From: Chrysochromulina tobinii
Taxonomy: Eukaryota > Haptophyta > Prymnesiales > Chrysochromulinaceae
Direction: 5' to 3'
Length of the DNA: 35,408 nucleotides
NCBI GenBank assembly: GCA_001275005.1
Contig: JWZX01002366.1
Location: 1-35,408, forward strand
The notes beneath the pieces are model-generated. The model searched no databases, was not told where the DNA came from, and saw only the letters and a program-made list of their open reading frames with translations. Of the stretch, positions 1 to 9,347 are shown one piece after another. Every line of letters starts with the position of its first letter. Position 1 is the stretch's first letter. The position numbers and the translations under genes are program-made.

Positions 1-623
1 GACACATACAACACAACACGTGAGCCACAACCAGGCGAGCGCACGTGCGCCCACGTGTCTAGGCGCGCGTCAAAGTGGCCCATGTCTCAGTTGCATCTCA
101 CAGTCGCACCTCCGACCTCGACGAGAAGATTAATCTAGTTAATAGTCGTATTACACCGCGCATCTGCCCGAGAGCCTCTCGGAACACTTTCGACTTTGGT
201 GGTGAGGTGTAAGAGGTGGTTGCCTCGCCATATCCACCACCGACAGTTGAGGCGGCTCGTACCACCCATGGACCTCGCGGGCATCATGACCGCTACCTAG
301 CGCATGTTGTTTCTTGGCCTCTCCAGGTTCCGGACAATCGGCATTCGGTCGCAAAGACGCCCATCGTGGCGCTTCGACCCTCCCCGCACAGACCCCCTAT
401 CCGGGAAACGCCCGACCCGCCTGCTGTTGTAAAGGCTTCGCTTTGTGGGTCCGCTGATCTCTTGGCCTTTTGCCGCCCAGCTGCTGTCGCGGACCTGCAC
501 CCCTGCAAGCTGACCGCTCACCTGTTCCTTCCCTCTCTCTGCAGGCAGCTGACTCGACCGGAGCCTTATCTGAGCCAGCTCAGCAGCCACCCAGCCGCCG
601 CCTATAGTATCAGCGCGAGCGCC
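1..623. other. 5' flank and leader of the CFAP53-like gene
   Basis: No gene is supported here. An open frame runs from 216 into the CFAP53 gene, but it begins with GTG and its translation is low-quality, so I treat it as leader. A pyrimidine-rich tract ending in CTGCAG at about 526-544 looks like a 3' splice acceptor, and a GTGTAAG at 207 could be the matching donor. The leader may therefore contain a 5'UTR intron of about 340 bases. Confidence 0.4.
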
Positions 624-2069
624 ATGCCGCCTGCACCAGACTACCTCATCCTCAAGCGCCGGGCGCAGGAGGCGGACCGGATTGTGATGGAGGGCGTCGT
701 CAAAGCCAACTGGATTGCCGGAGCCAACGCTGAGTGGGAGATCAAGACGACGGGATACGTTGAGGAGACCCAAGCGCAGCGCCGTTACGACTCCATTCGC
801 GCTGCGGACGAGGCGGCGCTCAACGCGCGACGGCTGCGGCTGTCGCAGATGCTCCAGGCGGAGCAGGCGATGCACCAGCAGCAGCTCGAGGATCTGGAGC
901 CGAACCCGGCCGAGCGGAAGGCGCGCATGGAGGCGCGCGCCGCCGAGCTCAAGGAGAAGCGTGAGAGCGAGCGCCTCGCGTTCGTGCGGCAGCAGTACGA
1001 GCGGCAGTGGCGCATGGCGTGCGATCCGTTGCGAGAGCAGGAGTCCAAGGAGATCCTGAAGGCGACCAGTGCGGCGCGTGCCTACCAGATCGGCGAGAAG
1101 ATGAAGTCGCTCGAGCTCGAGGAGCAGGAGAACCGCGCCTTTGACGAGATGTGGGAGCAGGACCGGCTCGCCAAGCTCGGGCGCGAGGAGGCGGAGGATG
1201 AGGCGCGAAAGCAGATGGACTTGCAGCACAAGCTCGTGCTCGACCAGCAGGTCAACGAGCTTGCGAGCTACCGCGACCAGGAGCGCCGCCTTGCCATGGA
1301 GGAGGCAGCGCTCATGCAGGAGTCCTGGCAGATGGAGCGTGAGGAGGAGCGACGCGTGGCCGCGGCGCGGCAGGCGGTCATCGACAGCGCGCAGAAGGAG
1401 CTCAACGGCTTCAACAAGCAGCGCAAGACCGCGCTCGCCAACGCCATCGACCAGGAGCGCAAGGAAGACGCCGAGCGGCTCGCGGCCGTGCTCGCCAAGG
1501 AGAAGGCCGAGGACGAGCGCGAGGCGAGGGCGCATGCCTCCATGCAGGAGGAGACGCGTAAGTTCGGCGCGGCCATGATGGCCCAGAAGCGCGCGATCGC
1601 GTCGGCGGAGGGGGAGATGGAGGCGGCGCGCAAGCAGGAGCTCAACAAGGCCTGGGACAAGCGGCTGGCCGTGTGGCAAAAGGAGCAGGAGGCGCGCGAG
1701 AACCTGCTCGCGCAAGTGTTGGCGGAGCGCAGAGACCAGGTGCAGTGGAAGCTCAAGCAGGTCAAAATCGACAAGGAGAAGGCGGCGGCGGCGCGCGCGA
1801 AGCTCGAGCTCGAGCTCTCCAAGGTCAACCAGATCGAGAAGCACAAAACAGAAGAGGCGCACCAGACGCGCATGATGCACCGTGCGATCCTCGAGAACCA
1901 GATCAAGGCCAAGGCATTCGACCGCGCGGCGGGCATGTTCAACAAGGCGCAGGAGCGTTCGATGGCCGAGCGCGCCGAGGCCGCCTACCAGATGATGCTC
2001 AACGACCAGATGGCGAAGACATCCATGACGATGAACAAGTTCTCCGAGGCAACACTGATGAAGCACTGA
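624..2069 (+). CDS. CFAP53: CFAP53 (CCDC11)-like ciliary coiled-coil protein
   Basis: Predicted 481-residue protein from the ATG at 624, the first ATG in an open frame that otherwise begins with GTG at 216. Nearly the whole chain is charged coiled coil rich in Glu, Arg, Lys and Ala (roughly residues 15-470), with the spacing of trichohyalin/plectin-homology (TPH) proteins. Length and the N-terminal pattern, a short head followed by a conserved Trp-containing stretch (KANWIAGANAEWE), fit CFAP53/CCDC11, which is about 500 residues. In studied organisms CFAP53 is a microtubule inner protein of axonemal doublets and is needed for ciliary motility and left-right patterning. Its presence implies a flagellated cell. 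Other TPH proteins such as CFAP45 or trichoplein are alternatives, but the length favours CFAP53. It ends about 800 bases from the convergent SEC12-like gene. Confidence 0.72.
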   Translation: MPPAPDYLILKRRAQEADRIVMEGVVKANWIAGANAEWEIKTTGYVEETQAQRRYDSIRAADEAALNARRLRLSQMLQAEQAMHQQQLEDLEPNPAERKARMEARAAELKEKRESERLAFVRQQYERQWRMACDPLREQESKEILKATSAARAYQIGEKMKSLELEEQENRAFDEMWEQDRLAKLGREEAEDEARKQMDLQHKLVLDQQVNELASYRDQERRLAMEEAALMQESWQMEREEERRVAAARQAVIDSAQKELNGFNKQRKTALANAIDQERKEDAERLAAVLAKEKAEDEREARAHASMQEETRKFGAAMMAQKRAIASAEGEMEAARKQELNKAWDKRLAVWQKEQEARENLLAQVLAERRDQVQWKLKQVKIDKEKAAAARAKLELELSKVNQIEKHKTEEAHQTRMMHRAILENQIKAKAFDRAAGMFNKAQERSMAERAEAAYQMMLNDQMAKTSMTMNKFSEATLMKH

Positions 2070-2886
2070 TGAAGCGCTCCTGCAACTCATTCCCTCTTCG
2101 AGTTTGTCTCGACGAGCGAGGGTTCTGCGGCGGCGCAGCGACGCGGCACAGTTCATCATGGACGGTGCCGCCGTCCTGCTATGTGCGCGGGGGCGTCGCG
2201 GCACGCTTCGCTTTCGGTGCCTCGGCGTGTATGTGTGACTGTGGACATGCGAGGTCGATGTGCACATGACTCTGTCAACCGGGGTAAATCCGGGCGCGAA
2301 TCGACGCTGCTTGCGTGGTGCGATGCGAAAGGTCCTTGTTAACAAAACTGAGCGTATTTACGCACGTTCCGCCGCTGCGGACTGTCGACCGTTGGGCGTT
2401 CTTGCACGAAGGTCGAAGCCGCCCAAAAGGCAAAACGACGTCCCCCGCGGATATGGCGCGATATGGACGTTCTCTCCATGCGAATGTTCGAATCGGCGCG
2501 GACGGCGGACCCCGTCGGGGACTGCGACTCGGACGCGGCGCCCCGGCGGGACGAGGTAGCTACGTTCACCGACTCGCGTCACCAATGTACCCGGTGGCCC
2601 GTACAGCCCGGCCGTATGCCGGCACAATCATCAAGTTGTTCCGTCGCCCGGTCCGCCACGCCATAGTCCATTCGAGCAAGGTCCAGTCCTGCCCTCCCCC
2701 GTCCCCGACGTCGATACCCACACTGGAGTCCTACTCGCGGCGGCCCTCCTCGGCGGCCCTCCTCTGACTCTCCCCATTCAGATCACTAGGCCGCAGGAGC
2801 GGCTGACACCCCGTCGCTCTCGGCACCGGCCGGCGCTTGGGCCTCCATCGGCATCCCTTGTCGGCTGCCCCACGGCCCGGGCGCCG
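2070..2886. other. Convergent intergenic region with duplicated SEC12 tail
   Basis: This region lies between the 3' ends of the CFAP53-like and SEC12-like genes. Several short frames overlap on both strands but none resembles a protein. The only structure I see is at 2832-2890, a diverged copy of the last coding bases of the SEC12-like gene, described separately. Confidence 0.5.
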
Positions 2887-2955
2887 TCACGGCGCTTGGG
2901 CCTCCATCGGCGTCGCTCCCGTCGGCTGCCCCATAGCCTCCACGGGCGCCGTCAC
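2832..2955 (-). repeat. Tandem duplication at the 3' end of the SEC12-like gene
   Basis: Two adjacent direct copies, 2832-2890 (59 bases) and 2891-2955 (65 bases), share the same start (GGCGCTTGGGCCTCCATCGG) and the same end (GGGCGCCGTCAC). Read on the minus strand, the gene-proximal copy encodes the last residues of the SEC12-like protein, ending in MEAQAP and a stop. The distal copy can encode MEAQAP followed by about 14 more residues in a different frame. Because the copies are offset by a length not divisible by three, the frame changes at the junction. Confidence 0.8.
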
Positions 2956-5712
2956 GGGCGCCGGCAGACTGAGGTAAGGGCCAGCCAGTCGGAGGGCCTC
3001 GTGAGTGAGCGAGAGGACCCGCGCACCGACGATGGTCGCCTCGCCGGGGTACTGCACGACCAGAGCAACGAGCAGCACGAGCACGCTCAGCCAGAACAAG
3101 GGCGAGCCGAGAAGGCCGCCGCCACCCTTGAGCTTGGTGCTCGGTACGGTGGTGAAGACACATGTGTTGTCGCCGCCGAGCGTGACGGCCGTATACGCGC
3201 GCGGCTCGGTTGCCTTGGCAAGCGTCGCGAGGCCGGAGGGCGGCGCCGCACGCAGCAGCAGGCCAGTGATCCAGATCTCATGCGGCACCACTTTGAGCAA
3301 TTTCGTCAGCGTGCGGCCATCGACCAGGTGAAGCGCGCCGTCGTTGTCGCCCGCGGCGACCATGCGCCCGTCGGAAGAGCACGCGAGCGTCGTGAGTGGC
3401 GCCGAACCGATCTTGACGTAGCTCGTGCTTCGGCCGGAGCGCACGTCGCAGCGGACGACCCAACCAGCTCCAAAGTTGACCGCGCCAAAGAGAGGTGCGG
3501 GCGCTCGCTTTGTGCCGCCCTCGAGAGGGATGGCGAGGCTGCGCCATTGCGGCACGGGCTTGCGCCGCTTGCCGCCGCCGCCACCGCCGCCGCACAGTTT
3601 GAAGAGGCTAAATTTGGGTGGCACGATCTCCCGCGGCGCTGGCGCCGCCACGACGCCAGCGGCGGCGGCGGCGGCGGACGCGGCGGCAACGGCAGCAGCG
3701 CACGCGGCGGCGGCGGCGGTGACGGCGGCAGGAACGCCGTCGAGCGCCCACGCGAGGCATTTGCCGTCGGGCGCGGCTGTGAGGAGGAGAGAGCCGTCGG
3801 GCGCGAAGGCGGCGGCCTTGAGCTCCTTGCTGTGTTGTCGGCTGCGCCAGAGCAGGGTCCACGGGCGCGCATCACGCGCCGCGCTCGCCTCGGCAGTCAC
3901 ATCGACGACCGCGCTGTCAGCGGCTGCCTCCTTGCCAGCGATCGCTGCCGCGACGATGAGAGAGGAGGCGCCAAAGAGGAGAAGGGCGCCATCCTCCATC
4001 CCGACCGCGAGCAACTTCCCGTCGGGTGAGAAGCACGCGTGGTACGGCTTGAAGGCGTTGGGTAGATTCTGCGGGTCGGGCGTGCTCTCACGCAGCCCGG
4101 GGGGCGCGTCGGGAGGGTCGAGGCTCAGCCGCTGCACGGCCGTGAGCCTGTGGGAAGCGTCCACTGCGTACACGACCACGTCGACACCCTGGACTGTCGC
4201 GACGTGCGTGCCGGCCGCGTCGATGGCGAGGTGAGCGACTGCCTCGATGCCCGTGCCGTGCAGCGCCGTGCGCACGCACGCCCCTTCGTCCGTGATTTGC
4301 GAGAGGAGGAGCGCGTTTGAGAGGCCGTTGCGCGCCGCGCCGCCGCCGCCTCCCATGACGAGCAGTCCCTGTGCCGAGCTGCCCACTGTAAAGAGCGGGA
4401 ACTTGGACTTGAACTGCACAGTCGGTGCGGCGTCCGACTCGTCGACGGCCTGGAAGCCAACCCATCGATTGCGACCCCACGTCGTCGTCGGCACAATGTC
4501 CGGAGGTGGCTCCTCCTTCGCCCCCTCCGCTACCGGCGCCGCTTCGGGTGCGGCCGCCTCAGCCTCCACTACACTCACCGCTGCACTCTCCGCCCCTCTC
4601 GCCGCCGAAATTGGCACGATCATCGCCTGCATCACCGGCGATGCCTCCGGTGCCGCCGCGGTCGCCTCTGCCGCGGCCGCCTGCTCGGGCGCAGGGGGTG
4701 CGGCAGCGGCGGCGACGGACGACTCCTCTGCCTCTTCAGAGCTAGGTGCGCTGCCCTCGTTCCAGTCATCGCCCGACGCTCGCTCGGCCGCCTCCTCCCC
4801 CTGTACCTCGTGCCACCCATCACCCGCCACCACCGCCGATGCCTCCGCCTCCGCCTCGGCCTCGGCCTCGAACATCTCGCGCGGCGAAGGCGGCGGATCA
4901 GAGGCCCCACTCGAGGCCGCCCCACCCGAGGCCGCCCCACCGGAGGCCGCCCCACCCGAGGCCGCCGCACCCGAGGCCGCCGCACCGCCACCGCGGCAGC
5001 GAAGCATCTCGACCTCACATCGCAGCTGCTCGAACTCGGCCGAGCGCTCCTCGTAGGCGGCGCGGATGACCGCCGTAGTGTACCGCTCCTCATTGAGCCG
5101 TGCGCGCTCGAGCTCAAGCTGCTCGGCGAGCTCGCGCGCCTCGGCCTCGAGCTCTTCGGCGGCCGACATCGCACGCAACCGCTCCTCCTCGAGCTCGAGC
5201 TGCAGCGTCGCCACCTCATCTCGCAGCCGCTCCGTCTCGGCCGCGGCCGCCTCCGCGGTGGCCTCGGCCGCCCGCAGCGCGTCGAGCAGCTCCTCACGCT
5301 CGTGGCCGAGCCCCGCAGCGCTGTCGAGCGCCTCAAGCAGCTGCGCCTCCAGATGGCTCTTGGCGTGGCGCCGGCGCTCCGTCTCCGACTCGAGCGGCGT
5401 CTGCAGCGAGGCGGGTGTCCTCATCGCCGCCGGCATCGAATGCGCGTCCAGAGCGGCGGCACCGCCGCCGCCCTGGACCAGGCGGAGCTGACGGATGGTG
5501 CTCGCGAGCTCGCGCTCGGCAAGCTGGCGTGGCGATGCGAAGGTAGTCATGGTGTGGCGGCCGCGGTTTGGCGTCATCGCCGAGCGGGCCGTGGGCTCTA
5601 CCGGCGTGGCGTCCTGCGCGCTAAGCTCGCGGGCGCGGCGGTAGACCTGCGCGGCCGATTGCAACGCGCGCAGCCGGGTCACGGCCTGTGGGAAGGGCCC
5701 GTCTTCTTCCAT
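2887..5712 (-). CDS. SEC12/PREB-like Sar1 GEF with coiled-coil extension
   Basis: A 941-residue protein starting at an ATG (5712). The second half matches the SEC12/PREB family. There is a Gly-rich loop (VMGGGGGAARNG, about residue 450) like the conserved GGGG-K-TG-x-x-N motif, degenerate WD40 blades (FSPDGKLLAVGMEDG, FAPDGSLLLTAAPDG, CSSDGRMVAAGDNDG), the HEIWITGLLL segment near the end of the propeller, and one hydrophobic C-terminal span (about 868-892) followed by a 49-residue tail. SEC12 is an ER-membrane exchange factor that loads Sar1 with GTP to start COPII budding. Unusual is the N-terminal 410 residues: a coiled coil at about 115-240, a GAASG-type repeat, then an acidic Ala/Glu-rich linker. 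Usual family members are about 400-470 residues and begin at the propeller. It is divergent from the RING gene, with 175 bases between starts. Function is secure by family; the role of the extension is unknown. Confidence 0.8.
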   Translation of the reverse strand: MEEDGPFPQAVTRLRALQSAAQVYRRARELSAQDATPVEPTARSAMTPNRGRHTMTTFASPRQLAERELASTIRQLRLVQGGGGAAALDAHSMPAAMRTPASLQTPLESETERRRHAKSHLEAQLLEALDSAAGLGHEREELLDALRAAEATAEAAAAETERLRDEVATLQLELEEERLRAMSAAEELEAEARELAEQLELERARLNEERYTTAVIRAAYEERSAEFEQLRCEVEMLRCRGGGAAASGAAASGGAASGGAASGGAASSGASDPPPSPREMFEAEAEAEAEASAVVAGDGWHEVQGEEAAERASGDDWNEGSAPSSEEAEESSVAAAAAPPAPEQAAAAEATAAAPEASPVMQAMIVPISAARGAESAAVSVVEAEAAAPEAAPVAEGAKEEPPPDIVPTTTWGRNRWVGFQAVDESDAAPTVQFKSKFPLFTVGSSAQGLLVMGGGGGAARNGLSNALLLSQITDEGACVRTALHGTGIEAVAHLAIDAAGTHVATVQGVDVVVYAVDASHRLTAVQRLSLDPPDAPPGLRESTPDPQNLPNAFKPYHACFSPDGKLLAVGMEDGALLLFGASSLIVAAAIAGKEAAADSAVVDVTAEASAARDARPWTLLWRSRQHSKELKAAAFAPDGSLLLTAAPDGKCLAWALDGVPAAVTAAAAACAAAVAAASAAAAAAGVVAAPAPREIVPPKFSLFKLCGGGGGGGKRRKPVPQWRSLAIPLEGGTKRAPAPLFGAVNFGAGWVVRCDVRSGRSTSYVKIGSAPLTTLACSSDGRMVAAGDNDGALHLVDGRTLTKLLKVVPHEIWITGLLLRAAPPSGLATLAKATEPRAYTAVTLGGDNTCVFTTVPSTKLKGGGGLLGSPLFWLSVLVLLVALVVQYPGEATIVGARVLSLTHEALRLAGPYLSLPAPVTAPVEAMGQPTGATPMEAQAP
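4901..4986 (-). repeat. 15-bp tandem repeat in the SEC12-like gene
   Basis: About five to six copies of a GC-rich 15-base unit (GAGGCCGCCCCACCC and close variants) encode a GGAAS-type pentapeptide repeat. It lies just after the coiled coil and probably forms a flexible linker of variable length. Confidence 0.8.
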
Positions 5713-5887
5713 TGCGGAGAAAAGAGACTGATTACGCCGTTCATCAAGATCGATTCGTAAAGCCGTCTGTCAGGGGCCACCTCTCGCTCATGTGAGTGTC
5801 TTCAGAGAATTTCTGTGAAACTAGTTCACACGTTAAATTTTGCGATTTCACGGACCTACTAAAAAAGGGCGGGACCGTAGTTTGGTC
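5713..5887. promoter_or_regulatory. Divergent promoter region, SEC12-like and RING genes
   Basis: 175 bases separate the two divergent start codons and are clearly more AT-rich than the flanking genes (for example CGTTAAATTTTGCG at about 5831). It must hold both 5' leaders and promoters. I see no clear TATA box or named site. Confidence 0.45.
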
Positions 5888-8800
5888 ATGATCGGCTCGT
5901 CAAGGGGCGGCGGCCGCGGACTGCAAGGGGGTGGCCGCGGCGGTCGAGGATTGCAGATTCCTCAGCACGTGCTCACTCAGATCGACGAGCTTTCCAATCA
6001 GCGCGATGAGGCCCGAGCGCAGATCGCTGAGCTCGTTCGGATGCGCGACGATGCCCGAGCAGGATCAGGAGCTCTCCAAGCAGATTATGACCTGCTACGA
6101 GACTCGTACGCTGAGACACGTAGGGCCAAAGACCAGGCAGTGGCTGATAAAGAGAGGGCCGAGGCACTGCTTGAACTTGAATGCCAATCTGCCAATCTAG
6201 AACGATTGGAATGCAAAGTTCTCAAGGCCACTCTGGAACAGGAGCGCTGTTGCACTTCCAAAACCATCAAGGAACTCGAGAGCCTCGTCCTCACAGCCAG
6301 CAAATTAAAGGATGCGGTCACGCTCGCCTCGGGATTTGGCCCCCCGGCGAGCCCCGCATCGGCCTTCGCCTCCAGCGCGCCCGCCCCTGCTGCCTCGGTG
6401 TCACCCATCTTCGCCTTTGGCGGTGGCGGGAGCACGGCCCCCCCTTCGGGCGGACTGTTCACCTTTGGAGCTGGCGCTCCGGCCGCACCCGCGTTCGGTG
6501 AGGGTGCAGCGCCGGCCTTAGGCGGCTTTGGTGGAGGCGCATCGCCGGCATTCGGTGGGGTTGGTGCGAGCGACGCGAACCCCTTTGATGTCGGTTCTGG
6601 AGCCGGTGGGAAGCAGCGCGTAATGAAGAAGTTCAAGCGCCCAGCTACGACCAGCTCGCTCGCCCGCCCCCCCGCCCAGTCCGCCCGCCCGGAGGGTGAC
6701 GAGGACGACGACGAGGACGACGACGACGACGAGGAGGAGGAGGGCGACGAGGGCGACGAGGGCGACGAGGGCGAGGGCCAAGTGACCTCGGGCGGGAGAT
6801 CGATGCGCCCAGGAGAGCGTGCGTCGGCCGTGGAGGACAATGAAGTCAGCATAGCGGAGCACCAGTCAGCTGCCTGCCTACACGCTCTCCACCGGTGTGA
6901 CCAGCATCCTCTTCCGTTCCGTAGCTACGAGTGCCCCGTCTGCCTCGACACTGAGGATGACACGTGGAAGCAAGGGCGGCGGTGGCTCGGGCTGCCAGGA
7001 TGCGGGCACGTGGTGTGCTCGGCATGCTGCCTGACCCTCGCCCATGCGGGCTCCAACCAGTGCCCCTTGTGCCGCCAGTGCTGGCACCTGCCGCGGCTGG
7101 AAGTGGGCAGCCACGTCCGCATCGTGCACAAGGGCGTTGTGGACGCCGCCGATGACGACGAGGCCCGCGCTGGCGGCAAGGATGCAGTGGCTGTGGCCAC
7201 CAAGGGCGGGCCTGTGCCTACGTCAGGGAGCAACGGCCCACGTGGCGAGCGGCCTCGTTTCTGGAGGACAGCCGCGCAACTCTTGAACGGTCGGACGGGG
7301 CACGTCGAGGCGCTCGTCGACGCATCCAGCTCCAAAGTCGCCGTTCGGCTCGCTGAGGCAGTGGCCGACCCGAGCGAGAGTGGAGCCGAGGGAACTGGGC
7401 TCGAGGTGGCGATTGTCGGCGTCGAGAAGCAGCACTTGGTCTGCCTCAGCCCTTGGGGAGGCGGTGCCGCAGAGGGCGTTGACGAAACCGACGCCTGGTC
7501 GAGCGAGATTGTGAATCTCTCGAGCTCGATGAAGGAGGCACTCGCCAACCCCCTCGCGTACAGCATTGAGCAGCTCGAGGCGCTGGGACTTTTTCCACCC
7601 GCCCTGATACGGTGCGTGGGCTGCGAGCGTCACCTCCAACCGGCGAGCTTCTCGAGGAACCAGCTCAAGAACAAGAAAGTTGGGGGCAGCAAGTGTATGG
7701 AATGCGTGGAGCCGCTGCGGCGACCGGCCGCCCCATCAAGCATACTGCAAGCAAGCCCGGGGCACTGGATCATCCACGGCCTCGTCGGGCGCGCCGACCT
7801 CAACGGCGCGACGGCGCTGCTGCTCGGGCACGTTCGATGCCCGCGCCTCGCGCCTCGCGGTTCAGCTTGTGGCGAGCATCACTCAGACGTGGGGTGGAGA
7901 GCGCGTGTCGATCCGCCCTGCAAATCTCGTGTGGACTGCTGCCGGCGCTTCGAAGCCGCCCAAGCGCACACCGCCGCCGCCCGTCGTAGGACAGCGACAG
8001 CGCTCGCCGCCTCAGGCTGCTGCCAGCAGCACTCCCGCTCGCAACGCTCCAGCCACGAGCGCTCCTATCCCTGTGGGTGAGGCTCCAGTGGCAACCCAAG
8101 CCTCGAGGGGGGCATCCCCGATGCCGACGCCGTCGACTGTGAACCAAGCTGGTGCAACAGCCTCGCTCCCGACCTGTGCAACCGCCTCGGCTGCCTCGGT
8201 GTCGCCGTATGCTCTCGCCATGATGGCACGCACCCTCTATGATGGCCAAGCCTACGAGCTCGCTTTGCAGCTCGCACATCGTGCCCTCGAAGAGGCGGCC
8301 GCAGAGGTCGGCGGCAAGTCAGAGAACGAGGCGTCAGCGCGGCAGCGCGGCGTCACGCTGGCCCGCAACGTGCTCGCGGTCGCGGCAGACGAGCTTGCGC
8401 AGCAGGGTTGGGCGATCACCTTAGCCCTCAACGAGGCGCTTGAACGGCGAGTGCCCAACGTGCTCGCAGCCGCTCAGGCTGCTAAGCGCGCAGCGATGGA
8501 TGCGGCCGGCGCCTGCGATGCGCAGCTCGGCGATGCCGATCTGCGCTCGAAGCATAGCGTAGAGGAGCTCGGCAAGCTCGAGACCAAACGCGCGCAGTCG
8601 ACGGCGTTGCTCGAGCGCATCCTCGAGCTACTGCGCTCGCTCGAACGCGAGGAGACAGAGCAGCTGACCGGCGCGCAGGTGGCGCAGAAGACAGTCGATG
8701 AGGCCAGGGAGCAGCAGCGCGCGAGCGATGCGATGCGGGCGATGGGCATGCAGGTGCAGGCATTGTGCGAGGAGAATGAGCGACTACGTGCGGAGAGGGA

Positions 8801-9347
8801 TGAGGCGCGCGAGATGCGAGATGATCTGCTCGGCGCTACGGAGCATGCAAATCCTTTCGGCGAGCTCGTGGCTGCCTTGCCCGCTTCCGCCGAGCTCCCT
8901 TGGGACGAAATGGCGGCCGTACCACTCGCCTCGCCCTCAGCGGCACTCGCATCGAGCCCGTTGACGAACCCTGACAAGCTTTTGAAGGCCAATTTGCATG
9001 AGGGGCACTGGAAGCTGGTGCGCCAGAGCGGTGGCCACCCCGTCTACAAGCGTACCGTCCTCTACGAGGGCGAGGATCGCGCCAAGGAGCAGACGTTCTC
9101 GCATGCGGCCACTCCATCTGACTGGCGCTCGATCCTCAACTCCATCTCTGACTTGCGTGCGCAAGACAGCAACGTGTCTGTCGCGATGCCGCCTGGCGGA
9201 GACGGGCAGCTGGGCCTGTTTCTGCGCCTCAACGAGTGCCATCGCAAGCGCAAGGAAAAGGAGGGCGAGCTGAGCCAGGTTCAGGAGGAGATTTGCATGC
9301 TCGAGAGCGAATGGGGCTACGATTACGAGTACAGCCCCGTCCCTTGA
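5888..9347 (+). CDS. RING-finger multidomain protein with nucleoporin insert (frameshifted)
   Basis: ATG at 5888; with one base removed at 7826-7828 the product is about 1152 residues. Order: Gly-rich head; coiled coil (20-150); FG nucleoporin-like segment (172-252) copied from the gene at 12194-15938; acidic Asp/Glu run (about 270-300); C3HC4 RING (about 349-398; CPVC, CGHVVC, SACC, CPLC), suggesting ubiquitin-ligase activity; a segment with an LNGRTGHVEALV motif; a two-CxxC treble-clef motif (about 576-603) resembling Stc1-type fingers; a second LNG...V.L...RPANL module (about 628-690) that spans the frameshift; a Pro/Ala-rich linker; a long coiled coil (about 790-985); and a terminal module with HWKLVRQSGGHPVYKR. 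The frame change falls inside the LNG/RPANL module: reading LLLG directly into TFDARASRLAVQL restores it. The protein is therefore one gene with a +1 insertion, a sequencing error, or a recent mutation. I recognise no named orthologue. The 336 bases to VAC14 are non-coding. Confidence 0.65.
6402..6643 (+). repeat. 242-bp inverted duplication, copy in the RING gene
   Basis: This stretch matches the reverse complement of 12212-12453 over 242 bases with four mismatches and no gaps by my reading (about 98 percent). The match starts at CACCCAT and stops sharply at AAGCGCCCA; beyond both ends the two genes are unrelated. It encodes the same frame in both genes, including the KQRVMKKFKRP stretch that lies four residues before the nucleoporin's end. 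Confidence 0.92.

Noticed and set aside
297..2345. 682-codon open frame antisense to the CFAP53-like gene
   Set aside because: It is Leu/Arg/His-rich with no domain and mirrors the coding strand; GC-rich codon bias produces such shadows.
2420..2510. Possible tRNA T-loop (GTTCGAATC) at about 2486
   Set aside because: No acceptor stem or anticodon arm can be built around it.
2786..3163. Short minus-strand frame at the end of the SEC12 gene
   Set aside because: Only its last 35 residues are of interest, as they show the duplicated tail in another frame. The rest overlaps the SEC12-like coding region.
8997..9125. HicA-like toxin resemblance of the HWKL module
   Set aside because: Only a short GGHPVYKR-like stretch recalls HicA. 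It is the end of a large eukaryotic RING protein with no antitoxin partner, so no toxin call is made.
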